Assembly (NCBI RefSeq): GCF_009662475.1
Contig: NZ_CP045571.1
Span: 2,788,501 to 2,852,500 of the forward strand
DNA: 64,000 nt
DNA from: Acidithiobacillus thiooxidans ATCC 19377
GTDB lineage: Bacteria > Pseudomonadota > Gammaproteobacteria > Acidithiobacillales > Acidithiobacillaceae
Reading direction: 5' to 3'
Part shown: piece by piece, positions 16,892 through 26,364 of the stretch
Layout: each line of letters opens with the position of its first letter
How positions within the stretch are numbered: position 1 is the first letter of the stretch
Made by a program: the position numbers and the translations under genes
The notes under the pieces: model-generated
What the model saw: only the letters and a program-made list of their open reading frames with translations
The model's database searches: none
Told to the model about the DNA's origin: nothing

Positions 16892-18235
16892 TTAAGCGCC
16901 CGCTTTCATGTTGATATGTTGGTTAGTGGCGAGTTCGGGGTTGTAGAGATATTCCACGTTGCCCTGCTCGACCTGTTTGAGATATTCCTGGAAGTCGGCT
17001 TTGGCCTTGTCCCAGCTGATGCCCATTTTTTCCACCAGATCTTCACAGGGTGAAGCATGCCACTGGAGCTGGACGATCTTGAAGGGATCAGCGCCACAGG
17101 CCAGGGCGGCCAGCTGCACGTCCGCAATGATCGGGATGCTGTAGTTCATGTCATGAGCCTTGCCGATCCACTGGTTCTTGTCCATGGTGGTGATACAGCC
17201 GGTGTCAATGCCAATCATGACGTCGGCGTTGGCTTCTTCCCGGGCCACCTTGATCTTGCGGTTCATGGTGAAGCTGCGGGTGAATTCGCGCTCGGAGATG
17301 ATGTGCCGGAAGCCAAAGCCACAGCAGTCATACCAGGTGGAGTAGTCGATGACCTGAGCTCCCAGCGCCTGGGCGACCGAGGTGCCGACGGCCGTGCGGT
17401 TGCCACCGAGAATGCTGTTGTCGTAAATGGCGTCTTCCGCCACCATCTTGTAGTAGTGACAGGCCGCATGGGTGGTCACCCGGATGTTGCTCATGTCGAT
17501 GGTCTGCAGTTCGCTGGCAATGCGGTTGCGCATGACATGCAACCATTCACTGTAGTGCACGACTTCTTCGGGAATGACAATCTTGCCATCGACCAGACGA
17601 CCGAGCTTGCCGAGGATTTTCTTGACCTTTTCGCGCAGTTCGGCTGATTCAATCAAATACTTGCGGATTTCCTTGTAGTTGCCGAAGGAGGTGCCGCAGT
17701 GGACCAGCGGGAAGAAGTGGCCGTTTTCATAGCCGTGCTGCTTGCCGGAGACATAGGCCTGATGGAAGTTGCGCAGGAAGACGGCGGCGAGGGATTCAAC
17801 ATTGCCGATGCCAGAGCCGTGGTAGTTCCAGGCGGTGCAGGAGGTCTGGTCGGTTTCGTCCAGATAATCCGTGCCAAAGTGGTTCATGAACCAGAGCAGG
17901 CTGGTGGGATAGCCGGGAATGTTGCCACACTGGCCGCAGCTCTTGTGATGCCAGAGCTGGTTGGTGGGTACCCGCTTTTTCCAGCCATAGAGAGTGTCTA
18001 CTTCAATAGGCTTGTGGTCATCGGTAATGCGGTGAACAATGATTTCACCTTCTTTTTCCAGTTCCCACATGTGCTCGCGAATGTCGTCCATACGCTCGCC
18101 CAGGTCCATGGTGCGACGGTCTACGTGACTGCGTACCCATGCCGTGGCCGCTTCCGCTTCGTTGGCCGATAAGTTCGTGTCCTGAAAAAAAGCTCCGTGC
18201 CCTGCTAATCCTTGCTGCGTGCTGTTGTCGCTCAT
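16892..18235 (-). CDS. hdrB1: HdrB1, CCG-domain subunit of the sHdr complex (operon copy)
   Basis: The 447 residues have an N-terminal extension of about 90 residues before the cysteine pair Cys100/Cys103 (SCGQCG), and a later CCG motif in STWYDCCGFGF, for a noncubane cluster. It probably holds the second catalytic disulfide/persulfide site of sHdr. AAGGAG lies 6 bases before the ATG. It follows hdrC1 by 18 bases. The same sequence recurs at 55690-57039; the copies agree over 1340 bases apart from at least one silent change in codon 11 (GCA here, GCG there), and diverge just outside the coding frame. Confidence 0.93.
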   Translation of the reverse strand: MSDNSTQQGLAGHGAFFQDTNLSANEAEAATAWVRSHVDRRTMDLGERMDDIREHMWELEKEGEIIVHRITDDHKPIEVDTLYGWKKRVPTNQLWHHKSCGQCGNIPGYPTSLLWFMNHFGTDYLDETDQTSCTAWNYHGSGIGNVESLAAVFLRNFHQAYVSGKQHGYENGHFFPLVHCGTSFGNYKEIRKYLIESAELREKVKKILGKLGRLVDGKIVIPEEVVHYSEWLHVMRNRIASELQTIDMSNIRVTTHAACHYYKMVAEDAIYDNSILGGNRTAVGTSVAQALGAQVIDYSTWYDCCGFGFRHIISEREFTRSFTMNRKIKVAREEANADVMIGIDTGCITTMDKNQWIGKAHDMNYSIPIIADVQLAALACGADPFKIVQLQWHASPCEDLVEKMGISWDKAKADFQEYLKQVEQGNVEYLYNPELATNQHINMKAGA

Positions 18236-18253
18236 AACGATCTCCTTGATCCG

Positions 18254-18934
18254 TCAGTCTTCCTGGCTCTCGAGCCAGTCTTCATAATCTTCCCGTTTTT
18301 CATCAATGAAATCCTCAATCACATCAAAGAGGTTTTCATCCATGGTTTCCAGAGACTTCAGCACACCCGTCATTTCCCAGATGGTGTACATTTCTACGGA
18401 AGTTTTCAGGGAAACCTCCCAGGCCGTTTCTACCGTTTGCAGCGTGCGAACCGGGATTGCTTTGCGTAGAATCCGCAAATCTCCTTCAACCTTCTGAATA
18501 TTGGGGCCCCAGTCCGGGAAATGATCGGGCTGGATCATGTCAGGAGAAAGCTGATTACCCGTGGTAATCAGTTTGAGCATTACGCGACCAAAGGGGCGCA
18601 ACACATCTTTGGCCGATTGCATACCATGGCGAATGGAGACTTCGCGCATGATCATGACCAGTCCACCGGGAGAATTCTTGAAAGGACAACGTGCTGCACA
18701 GGTCATGCACTGAGCACAGGCCCAGATTTTTTCCTGCATGGCGTCATAAATCTGTTCCACGTTTTCGGTCCAGAGCAACTGGACAATTTCACGGGGACTA
18801 TAATCGTAGAACTGCGCCGACGGGCAGGTAGCCGTACAAATGCCACAATTCAAACAGCCATTGAGTTCGTGGTCATAACGAAAATCCGCACGGATTTCGT
18901 CAAACATCTCTTTCATTTCAGCGTAAGTCGCCAT
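18254..18934 (-). CDS. hdrC1: HdrC1, iron-sulfur subunit of the sHdr complex
   Basis: The 226 residues have two 4Fe-4S motifs: Cys27, 30, 33 and 37 (CLNCGICTATC) and Cys73, 76, 79 and 83 (CAQCMTCAARC). An acidic C-terminal tail is rich in Glu and Asp. It is the first hdr gene after dsrE2 (64-base gap) and pairs with HdrB1. GAGGAG lies 7 bases before the ATG. Confidence 0.92.
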   Translation of the reverse strand: MATYAEMKEMFDEIRADFRYDHELNGCLNCGICTATCPSAQFYDYSPREIVQLLWTENVEQIYDAMQEKIWACAQCMTCAARCPFKNSPGGLVMIMREVSIRHGMQSAKDVLRPFGRVMLKLITTGNQLSPDMIQPDHFPDWGPNIQKVEGDLRILRKAIPVRTLQTVETAWEVSLKTSVEMYTIWEMTGVLKSLETMDENLFDVIEDFIDEKREDYEDWLESQED

Positions 18935-18998
18935 CTACTCGCTCCTCGCTCGTAATTAATACGTCGTACCTTTTCGACCCGCAGCACAGATCATTGGT

Positions 18999-19469
18999 TC
19001 AAATAAATAACGTGATATCGGACTCACCGGCGAATTCAAAAAAGGCCGCTGCACCGCCCAATTCAATTCCGTCAATAAAGTCAGCCGTATCAAACTCGAA
19101 AAGATCGACTGTCATCTGACAAGCGATCATTCTTACTTCAGCCTCAACACAAAGCTCGCGCAATTCATCCAGACTGGCTACGCCCTTGGCTTTCATTTTG
19201 CTTTTCATCATGGATGTGGCCATTCCTTCCATACCTGGCAACACCATCATCAGGGTAGGCATGGGAACAGGCATCGGCATGGCTGGGTTACCCAAGGGGC
19301 TGACGCGCAGATGACTCAGATCTTTCTTGAGCAATTGCAGGCCGTAAAAGGTGAAGAAGATTTCCACACTGTAGCCCAGGGCTGCAGCAGTGGATGCCAG
19401 GATAAAGGGAGGATACCCCCAATCAAGGGTGCCTTTTGTGGCAACAATCGCTAGTTTTTTCTCGTCCAT
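18999..19469 (-). CDS. dsrE2: DsrE2-type sulfur carrier protein
   Basis: A 156-residue DsrE-family protein. The middle segment (residues 57-95) is rich in Pro and Met, the hydrophobic insertion typical of DsrE2 proteins that may make it membrane-associated. Cys107 and Cys117 are candidate persulfide sites. In Acidithiobacillus rhodanese-tusA-dsrE clusters it takes part in moving sulfane sulfur to sHdr. CAGGAG precedes the ATG. It lies 40 bases after tusA and directly ahead of hdrC1. Confidence 0.86.
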   Translation of the reverse strand: MDEKKLAIVATKGTLDWGYPPFILASTAAALGYSVEIFFTFYGLQLLKKDLSHLRVSPLGNPAMPMPVPMPTLMMVLPGMEGMATSMMKSKMKAKGVASLDELRELCVEAEVRMIACQMTVDLFEFDTADFIDGIELGGAAAFFEFAGESDITLFI

Positions 19470-19509
19470 TTTCTACTCCTGGTCAGGCGGTCAGCCCAAC
19501 CTCATTCAA

Positions 19510-19740
19510 TTATGCTTTCTGGATGAAGAAGATAAATTCGCCGGCTGCTTCAGCATGCTCCAAAAGAGGATTCTTGGTCTGCTTGGCAAATGCTTCAAAA
19601 TCTTTTACCGCGCCAGGATCAGTGGCGACGATCTTCAAAACCTGACCGGAAGTCAGCTCACCGAGAGCCTTTTTGGTGCGCAGGATGGGCAAGGGGCAAT
19701 TCAGGCCACGTGCGTCGAGTACTTGATCTTCTTGTACCAT
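19510..19740 (-). CDS. tusA: TusA sulfur carrier protein
   Basis: A 76-residue SirA/TusA fold with the defining NCPLPILR, in which Cys15 carries the persulfide. It delivers sulfur from rhodanese and DsrE to the oxidising complex rather than to tRNA thiolation, judging by its operon. TAGGAGG lies before the ATG at 19740. The 124 bases upstream, between tusA and the rhodanese gene, show no clear terminator, so the rhodanese may be cotranscribed. Confidence 0.95.
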   Translation of the reverse strand: MVQEDQVLDARGLNCPLPILRTKKALGELTSGQVLKIVATDPGAVKDFEAFAKQTKNPLLEHAEAAGEFIFFIQKA

Positions 19741-19864
19741 GGTTTAACCTCCTAAGGTTATTGATGTCTGAAAACTACCTGCAAGACTGTATCAGGAAAA
19801 GGGGGAACAGCAAGGCAAATATTTTGATTTGATGATTAAGCACCCCTATTTTAGAAAATGCTAA

Positions 19865-20194
19865 TCAACCGGGTAACTGACCAATAGGCAGTCCACGATT
19901 CGCCCAGGCTGAAATTCCACCGCGCAAATTAAGCACTTGTCCAAAACCCTGAGCAACGGCAAAAGCTGCAGCCTGGGCTGAACGTCCACCACTGAGACAA
20001 TAAAATACCACCGTTTTGGATTTATCCAACTGCTGTAGAGACATCGGCAGCATGTGCAAGGGTACGTGCCGGGCTCCTTCGATGATGCCACGTGCCACCT
20101 CAGCGGGAGAACGTACATCCACCAGAATGAACTCATCACCTTGATCGCTCAAGGCCTTGAGTTGATCTGCCGTGATTTCCTGAAAACCGTACAT
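19865..20194 (-). CDS. Single-domain rhodanese (thiosulfate/persulfide sulfurtransferase)
   Basis: A 109-residue cytoplasmic rhodanese. Cys66 in the loop CLSGGRS is the persulfide-forming nucleophile, with VDVRSPAEV at residues 25-33. It probably loads sulfane sulfur, for example from glutathione persulfide or thiosulfate, onto DsrE and TusA encoded next to it. There is no signal peptide. The gene precedes tusA by 124 bases and follows moaA by 72. Confidence 0.92.
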   Translation of the reverse strand: MYGFQEITADQLKALSDQGDEFILVDVRSPAEVARGIIEGARHVPLHMLPMSLQQLDKSKTVVFYCLSGGRSAQAAAFAVAQGFGQVLNLRGGISAWANRGLPIGQLPG

Positions 20195-20266
20195 AAGCTA
20201 TTCACCAATTAATTAAATAATGTCATCTTCTAGCTTACACCATGTATTCGTTCACGTGTAGCACCA

Positions 20267-21298
20267 TTATCCACCCAAACGCATCATGAATATCCGCGAA
20301 GAACGTTCCGGATCTGTGACAAATTCGTGACGTTCGGGTTTATCCTGCCAAATCCTATCGCGGATTTCATCGGCAATTTCTTCGTTTCTGCTGCTTCCTC
20401 TCAGCAAAGGTAGCAGGTCCATACCATTTTCCTGGCCCAGACAAAATACCAGTCGACCACTTGCAGTCAGGCGGACCCGATTACAGGTGGCACAAAAATT
20501 TTCGCTGATGGGCGTGATAAATCCGATTTGCGAACGTGGGTGCTCTGCAAACTGAAAAAGCCGGGCGGGACCATTATCCGTCGGCCGAAAGGCCGGATAC
20601 AAAGTGCCCAGCTCTTTTTCGATGAGCATTTTCGCTTCGCTTGCACTCAAAAATTCCGCGTTTTGGGCCTCGCTTCCGGCTTGTCCCAGGGGCATGGTTT
20701 CAATAAAACGGATATCAACATGCTGCGCCAAAGCGTAGCGCACCAGATCAGCGAGATTATGGCCGTTTTCGGTACGCATGAGCACCACATTCAGCTTAAT
20801 ACGGGGAATACCAGCACTGATTGCGACAGAAATTCCGTGCAGAACCTCTTGCAGATTTCCACCCCGGGTGACCCGGGCAAATACTTCCGGTTCCAAGCTG
20901 TCCAGACTGATATTGAGATTATTGACCCCGGATTGTTGTAGTTGTTCGGCCTTGCGAGCCAGTAACAGGCCATTTGTACTGATACTGATTTTACCAATTC
21001 CATGCTGATGGGCAGCAGCAATCAGATCAGGCAAGTACGGATGTATGAGTGGCTCACCACCAGTAAAGCGCATGTGGCGCACACCCAAGTCTGCAAAAAC
21101 CCCGATCAGGCGATCATACTCATCCACCTGAAGGTGATCTTTCCTGGCAAAAAAAGGAGTGCCTTCTGCCGGTGAGCAGTAGGAGCAACGGAAATTACAG
21201 TGTTCCGTAACGGAAATACGCAGGTAAGTAATCTGCCTCCCGAAACGATCCGCCAGAGCGGATTCCCGTGCCGGTACAGCAAACACTTCCTGCGCCAT
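20267..21298 (-). CDS. moaA: MoaA, GTP 3',8-cyclase of molybdenum cofactor synthesis
   Basis: A 343-residue radical SAM enzyme. The CxxxCxxC site is in EHCNFRCSYCSPAEG near residues 34-48, the C-terminal cluster site is NFCATCNRVRL, and the protein ends in the MoaA-typical Gly-Gly. It starts molybdopterin synthesis from GTP with MoaC, whose gene is at 26365-26859. ATG codons at 21304 and 21298 are both possible; GAGGTG spacing favours 21298. It lies just after soeC, which needs the cofactor through its partner SoeA. Confidence 0.95.
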   Translation of the reverse strand: MAQEVFAVPARESALADRFGRQITYLRISVTEHCNFRCSYCSPAEGTPFFARKDHLQVDEYDRLIGVFADLGVRHMRFTGGEPLIHPYLPDLIAAAHQHGIGKISISTNGLLLARKAEQLQQSGVNNLNISLDSLEPEVFARVTRGGNLQEVLHGISVAISAGIPRIKLNVVLMRTENGHNLADLVRYALAQHVDIRFIETMPLGQAGSEAQNAEFLSASEAKMLIEKELGTLYPAFRPTDNGPARLFQFAEHPRSQIGFITPISENFCATCNRVRLTASGRLVFCLGQENGMDLLPLLRGSSRNEEIADEIRDRIWQDKPERHEFVTDPERSSRIFMMRLGG

Positions 21299-21355
21299 AT
21301 CCATTCACCTCAGCAATAATGAAAAAACTATACTAGACCTCTTTTCTGACCCAGT

Positions 21356-22294
21356 TCAACATTGCTGACGGCCATGGTACAGATTGATGACGTGTTGGGC
21401 CTCAACAAAAAACAGCCAGCGTTCAACACCAATACCAAAAACAACGGATACAATGGCAAGCCATGCGAAAAACAATTGCCCGGTCAGGAAGCCAATGATC
21501 AGAGCGGCCACCGGAATAATGAAGGCAAATATATACATCATGAATTTAATACTGCGCGCCTTGGCACTGGGCAAAGTATGTCCGAACTCTTCCGTCAGAA
21601 AAGTACCAAAGGTATGGCCCTGCTCTAGAATCCGCACGGTTGAACGGTTGAAACCGGTTGCCGTACGAATGGTCGGACCGTTTGGACGACCAATCCAGAA
21701 ATAATAAATACCTTTCATGACCGCTGCCGCGACCAGCAGACCCAGGGCAATACCTACCAGGGTAAGCGCCGGTGCTCCCATGATCATTCGCTCGGCAGCA
21801 AGAATCGTGGCACCAATGGCCAAACCCATAACATAGAAATTTGCGGGTACAAGAGCCGTATTCCATTGGCGAATGGTTCTGAGCACGGCATAAATCATAC
21901 CCTGACAGAAAATGGTAATCAGACCAATCAGGCCAGCCAGATTCACTAGAATCAAACCTACCGTATCCTGTGTGCCTGCCGTGAAAAACACCCAGACCAG
22001 ATAAGCAAAAGCAAACGGATAATATAACACCGCAAAAACACCTTCGCGGGCCAACCAGGAGGTGCGCCAACGGGTAAAAGCCCTCCAGGCGTTCTTGGGG
22101 TTCGCCAGATGCGCGGTAGAAGAAAGCATGCCGATGGTGACAAAAACCAGCGAGAGAACGACTGCGACCATGGTCTGCAGGGGATTTAACCCGCCATCAA
22201 TCTGAAAATCATTGATGATGGCCGTCAAGGCCATAATGCCAAAACCACCGCCAGAAAAAAGCGTCAGAAAAATAACTGCGAGTGCCGGATGCAT
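21356..22294 (-). CDS. soeC: SoeC, membrane anchor of sulfite dehydrogenase (DmsC family)
   Basis: The 312 residues have about eight hydrophobic membrane segments. AWRAFTRWRTSWLAREG at about residues 68-84 is the conserved loop of DmsC-like quinone-binding anchors. It passes electrons from the cytoplasmic SoeAB to the quinone pool. GGAGA precedes the ATG. It follows soeB by 9 bases. Size and order fit SoeABC; a DMSO- or polysulfide-reductase anchor is the alternative, made less likely by the sulfur-oxidation setting. Confidence 0.82.
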   Translation of the reverse strand: MHPALAVIFLTLFSGGGFGIMALTAIINDFQIDGGLNPLQTMVAVVLSLVFVTIGMLSSTAHLANPKNAWRAFTRWRTSWLAREGVFAVLYYPFAFAYLVWVFFTAGTQDTVGLILVNLAGLIGLITIFCQGMIYAVLRTIRQWNTALVPANFYVMGLAIGATILAAERMIMGAPALTLVGIALGLLVAAAVMKGIYYFWIGRPNGPTIRTATGFNRSTVRILEQGHTFGTFLTEEFGHTLPSAKARSIKFMMYIFAFIIPVAALIIGFLTGQLFFAWLAIVSVVFGIGVERWLFFVEAQHVINLYHGRQQC

Positions 22295-22303
22295 GGTATC
22301 TCC

Positions 22304-22996
22304 TTAACGCTCAACTACGCGGTTGACCCATTCTTTCACTTTACGAACTGCTTTTTTCTTCAGCTCTTCAGTGGGGATCGGGGCATGAACACGGGGCGGC
22401 AAATAATGGTTGGTAGGGTTGTAATTCAGTTCGGGCATCAGCTGATAGCCGCCCCGATCACGCACAGCACGACTAACCGGACTTTCCGGATCATCCAGAT
22501 CGCCGTACATACGAGCATGAGCCGGACAAGTCAGTACACAGGCAGGCTGCCTTTCTTCTTCCGGAATTTCCATATCATAAATACGGTCAATACACAGGGT
22601 GCATTTTTTCATGGTTCCGGAGACGCGATCCAACTCGCGGGCACCATAAGGGCATGCCCAGGAACAATAATTACAACCCATACATTTGTTCTGATCGACC
22701 AGAACAATGCCATCTTCAGCGCGCTTGTAGGAAGCACCGGTGGGACAAACCGTCACACATTCGGCGTTTTCACAATGCATACAGGACATGGGAAAATTGA
22801 CGGTTTTGTTATAGGGGTAGTCCCCTATTTCAAAATGCCGGATACGGTTGAACCAGACCCCGGATGGCTTGGCGCCGTAGGGATCATAATCGGTTAGCGG
22901 CGCTGTGGTGCCACTGGTATTCCATTCTTTGCAAGCCACCGCGCAGGCATGACAGCCCACGCAGGTGTCCAGATCAATGACTAATCCGAGTCTCAT
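22304..22996 (-). CDS. soeB: SoeB, four-cluster ferredoxin subunit of sulfite dehydrogenase
   Basis: The 230 residues bear four 4Fe-4S sites: CVGCHACAVAC at residues 12-22, CMHCENAECVTVC, CMGCNYCSWAC, and CTLCI with a later CVLTC. There is no twin-arginine signal, so it stays in the cytoplasm as expected for SoeB. It wires the molybdenum subunit to the membrane anchor. GGAG lies before the ATG; the gap from soeA is 18 bases. Confidence 0.85.
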   Translation of the reverse strand: MRLGLVIDLDTCVGCHACAVACKEWNTSGTTAPLTDYDPYGAKPSGVWFNRIRHFEIGDYPYNKTVNFPMSCMHCENAECVTVCPTGASYKRAEDGIVLVDQNKCMGCNYCSWACPYGARELDRVSGTMKKCTLCIDRIYDMEIPEEERQPACVLTCPAHARMYGDLDDPESPVSRAVRDRGGYQLMPELNYNPTNHYLPPRVHAPIPTEELKKKAVRKVKEWVNRVVER

Positions 22997-23014
22997 AATA
23001 GTCTCCTTGGCACG

Positions 23015-25873
23015 TCAGGATTTCAGATTGACGGGCTTGTGGGTATGGTAACGCAGCACGTCAGGTGCTGGGGTATCACCAGGTAAAGGCTTCATGGTTG
23101 GGAATACGGGCCAGGTGCCTTCTTCTCCTGGTGCCGCCGGATATATTTTGACCATCAGATCGTACCAGGCCGCCTGACCAGTAATGGGATCGGAATTGGT
23201 CAAACGTCTTTCCCCCTGCTTGGCTGGCAGTAGTTCGGAAATCAGATGATTCATCAAGAAACCGCGTGTTGCCTCAGCGGCTTCCGGTTTCAGGCCCCAG
23301 GCTCCGGATTGTTTACCAATGGCATTCCAGGTCCAGACGGTATCTTCCTGACAACCTTCAATGAGCTTGACCTGCACCCGGATTTTTCCGTTATGACTTT
23401 CCACCCATACCCAGCTTTTATCAACGATCCCCATCTGCTCACCGCGCTTGCGGTTCATGTACATATAGTTCTGGGCGATAATCTGACGCAGCCAGGCGTT
23501 CTGGCTGTCCCAGGAGTGGTACATCATCATGGGGCGCTGATTGACGGCAAAAAATGGGTATTCTTTTTTGTCCACGCGCTGCTGTTCCAGCGGCTCATAA
23601 AAAGCTGGCAGCGGATCAAAGTAGGTCGCCAAACGCTCGCGGTCTACCGGATCCTTGGGCTGTGGACCATCGTAGAGACCCATACCTGCCAGACGGAAAC
23701 GCTGGAAGGTCTCGGAATACAGTTCAATGATGATGGGATCAGCCGTCGGATTGAAACCAATACGCTGAGACAACTCCAGGTATTCCTTGTTGGCAAAGCG
23801 ATAAAAAGCCATGGACTCCGGCAAGTGATACTTGAAGAACCCCTGATTTTCGATGTAACGATCCCATTGATTGGGGTTTGGTGCCCCACGCAAGTGGGTT
23901 TCACCATCTTCACCACGCCAGCCTGCCAGGAAGCCTATTCCGGGCGCACGCTCGTAGTTAGTAATGAAATCCTTGTAGCCGGAAAAACGGGGTTCTCCAT
24001 TTTCCTTGGTGAAAGCCGGGAATTTGAGACGACCGGCAATGTCCACCATGACTTCCTGCCAGGGACGCACATTGCGATCAGGCTTGAGGATTGGATGACG
24101 AATGGAGTCACAAATGGCATCCGGCTCGGAAATCGGACGATCCAGCAGTGAGATGGCATCATAACGCTCCAGATAAGTGGTATCTGGCAGAATCAGATCA
24201 CCAAAATTAACCATTTCCGAATGGAAGGCGTCTACCACCACCAGAAAGGGAATATTATATTCGCCATTCTCGTCTTTGGATTTCAGCATATCCTGAACAT
24301 TGGCCGTGTTCATGGTGGAGTTCCAACTCATGTTGGCCATGAAGAAAATCAGGGTATCAATAGCATAGGGGTCTTTATTGACCGCATTGGTGACCACCAT
24401 GTGCATCAAGCCGTGGTTGGCTATAGGTGCTTCCCAGGAATAGGCCTTATCAATGCGTTTGGGCTGACCATTTTCATCAATAACCAGATCTTCCGGTGCA
24501 GTGGGGAAACCCAAAGGCGAAGACTTGAGGGGCGTATTGGGCGCACTGTGCTGAGCGGGTTTAACTGCTGGCGGGACGGGCTTGGGGTAAGGGGCCTTGG
24601 ATCTGAAGCCTCCGGGGCAATCAATCGTACCCAGCAATACCTGCAGCAAGTGAATGGCCCGAGCTGACTGCATACCATTGGAATGCGCTGAAATACCGCG
24701 CATGGCGTGCATGGAAACCGGACGACCAATGAACTTGTCATGCTTGCGTCCAGCCCAGTCCGTCCACTCTACATTGATTTCAATACTTTCCTTGAAAGCC
24801 ACATGGGCCATTTCCAGCGCCAGCCGTTCAATGGTCTCGGCGGGAATGCCCGTAATTTTACTGGCATTTTCCGGAGAAAATTCGTCGCTGAGATAACGTT
24901 CCGCCAGAATCGACATGACCGTACGCACCGGCCTGCCGTCGGGGGCCGTATATTCTCCAAACATGGCTCCGGCTGAGCCCGCTTCCATGCCATTGGCGAA
25001 GCATTCCTTCTGGATATCCCAAATCATGGGATGTCCTTCGGCATCACGCAGAATCAGGCCGTCACCGACTTTACCCGGTGTGTTGACGACCAGGAAAGGG
25101 GCATTGGTATAGCGTAGCAGGAAATCCCAGTCGAACTGTTCGTTCTGAAGCAGAACATGGACCATGGACAGGGCAAGCATGCCATCAGTACCTGGCTTGA
25201 TGGGCACCCACTCATCGGCGATGGCCTGATACCCCGTTCGCGCAGGATTGATTCCGACAAACTTGCCACCATGACGCTTGAGTTTTTCCAGACCGATTTT
25301 CAGGGGATTGGAGGAGTGATCTTCGGCCACACCCCAGAGCATGAAATACTTGGTACGATCCCAATCCGGATCACCAAATTCCCAGAACGCGTGACCCAGC
25401 ATATATAATCCGGCAGTAGCCATGTTCACCGAACAGAAGCCGCCATGGGCCGACCAGTTCAGGGTTCCAAACTGCTGCGCCCACAATCCTGTGAGCGCCT
25501 GCATCTGGTCACGTCCCGTAAAATAGGCGAGTTTATTTGGATCGGTGGCCCGGATATGGGCCAATCTTTCGGTCAGGGTGTTAATGGCTTCGTCCCAGGA
25601 AATTTCCTCGAACTCTCCGGCTCCACGCTCGGTACCGGGCTTACGCCGCAGTGGATTACGCAATTTACCCGGCGAATACTGCTTCATGATGCCTGCAGAG
25701 CCTTTGGCACAAAGCACACCCTGATTGATGGGGTGGTTGCGGTTACCCTGGATAAATCGTACCTTATTGTCTTCTACAGTGACTTTGATGCCACAACGAC
25801 AAGCACACATGTAGCAAGTGGAGTACTTGATTTCCTGCTTGCTGTGGTCTTCAAATTCCATAACCGTAGCCAT
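23015..25873 (-). CDS. soeA: SoeA, molybdopterin subunit of cytoplasmic sulfite dehydrogenase
   Basis: A 952-residue member of the DMSO-reductase superfamily. An N-terminal 4Fe-4S site CYMCACRC is followed about 27 residues later by LCAKG. There is no twin-arginine leader, so the enzyme faces the cytoplasm, unlike polysulfide or thiosulfate reductase catalytic subunits. It should oxidise sulfite made by sHdr to sulfate. GAGGT 6 bases before the ATG at 25873 fixes the start; an upstream in-frame extension has no ribosome site. It heads soeABC. Substrate is inferred from family length, cytoplasmic location and neighbourhood; a different oxyanion reductase cannot be excluded. Confidence 0.82.
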   Translation of the reverse strand: MATVMEFEDHSKQEIKYSTCYMCACRCGIKVTVEDNKVRFIQGNRNHPINQGVLCAKGSAGIMKQYSPGKLRNPLRRKPGTERGAGEFEEISWDEAINTLTERLAHIRATDPNKLAYFTGRDQMQALTGLWAQQFGTLNWSAHGGFCSVNMATAGLYMLGHAFWEFGDPDWDRTKYFMLWGVAEDHSSNPLKIGLEKLKRHGGKFVGINPARTGYQAIADEWVPIKPGTDGMLALSMVHVLLQNEQFDWDFLLRYTNAPFLVVNTPGKVGDGLILRDAEGHPMIWDIQKECFANGMEAGSAGAMFGEYTAPDGRPVRTVMSILAERYLSDEFSPENASKITGIPAETIERLALEMAHVAFKESIEINVEWTDWAGRKHDKFIGRPVSMHAMRGISAHSNGMQSARAIHLLQVLLGTIDCPGGFRSKAPYPKPVPPAVKPAQHSAPNTPLKSSPLGFPTAPEDLVIDENGQPKRIDKAYSWEAPIANHGLMHMVVTNAVNKDPYAIDTLIFFMANMSWNSTMNTANVQDMLKSKDENGEYNIPFLVVVDAFHSEMVNFGDLILPDTTYLERYDAISLLDRPISEPDAICDSIRHPILKPDRNVRPWQEVMVDIAGRLKFPAFTKENGEPRFSGYKDFITNYERAPGIGFLAGWRGEDGETHLRGAPNPNQWDRYIENQGFFKYHLPESMAFYRFANKEYLELSQRIGFNPTADPIIIELYSETFQRFRLAGMGLYDGPQPKDPVDRERLATYFDPLPAFYEPLEQQRVDKKEYPFFAVNQRPMMMYHSWDSQNAWLRQIIAQNYMYMNRKRGEQMGIVDKSWVWVESHNGKIRVQVKLIEGCQEDTVWTWNAIGKQSGAWGLKPEAAEATRGFLMNHLISELLPAKQGERRLTNSDPITGQAAWYDLMVKIYPAAPGEEGTWPVFPTMKPLPGDTPAPDVLRYHTHKPVNLKS

Positions 25874-25976
25874 ATTTGTACCTCGCGCCTGGCTGCAACA
25901 AATCGGGGACATCCCGTTATCGCCGAAATCTTGGCGGAGCGTGCCTGATAAAGCAAGTCAGCGTTTTTGATTTTGT

Positions 25977-25993
25977 AATAAGTAGTCCTTATT
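25977..25993. promoter_or_regulatory. Inverted repeat in the divergent soeA promoter region
   Basis: AATAAG and CTTATT flank TAGTC in the 178-base gap between soeA and the divergent 101-residue gene. It could be an operator; no regulator is adjacent. Nothing else is seen in the gap. Confidence 0.35.
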
Positions 25994-26051
25994 TGCTTTG
26001 TGGTGGGGACGATGATTAGTTTAATGGCGCTTAGTCCAAGGAGATGCATTC

Positions 26052-26357
26052 ATGATTCGCAACGATTTCAAAGAACATTCCCGCATTACCGTGACCTGGA
26101 AGGATAAGGAAGGTAAATTGCGTCCCGGTAATTTCTATGTCTACGCCCTGCTCAAGGATGCCATGATCGTTCGGGCCACCGACAAAGATGGCCTGCTGCG
26201 CAAGTTACCTTATGGAGATGTGCTGCGCGTGGTGAAATTCCAGGATGTGGCTCCCCAGGATCGTTATATGATTCCGGATGAAATTCTGAAGGAAGCCAGC
26301 TGGAAAGACACGGATGTCATGATGCGTTATAGCTCCAGCCCGCATCGCGGCAAATAG
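26052..26357 (+). CDS. Small unknown protein divergent from soeA
   Basis: A 101-residue soluble protein, strongly charged, starting 6 bases after AAGGAG. The first 60 residues alternate like a small beta-barrel (RITVTWKD, FYVYALLKDAMIVRA, KLPYGDVLRVVKF). There are no cysteines and no signal peptide. It is divergent from the sulfite dehydrogenase genes and convergent with moaC, 7 bases away. The family is not recognised. Confidence 0.65.
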   Translation: MIRNDFKEHSRITVTWKDKEGKLRPGNFYVYALLKDAMIVRATDKDGLLRKLPYGDVLRVVKFQDVAPQDRYMIPDEILKEASWKDTDVMMRYSSSPHRGK

Positions 26358-26364
26358 TTGAAGT

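Noticed and set aside
23246-24151. A 301-codon open frame on the plus strand
   Set aside because: It lies wholly antisense to soeA, has no ribosome site, and its composition is the mirror of soeA codon bias. Similar long antisense frames at 7420-8199, 8872-9849, 13531-14487 and 3149-3904 were rejected for the same reason.
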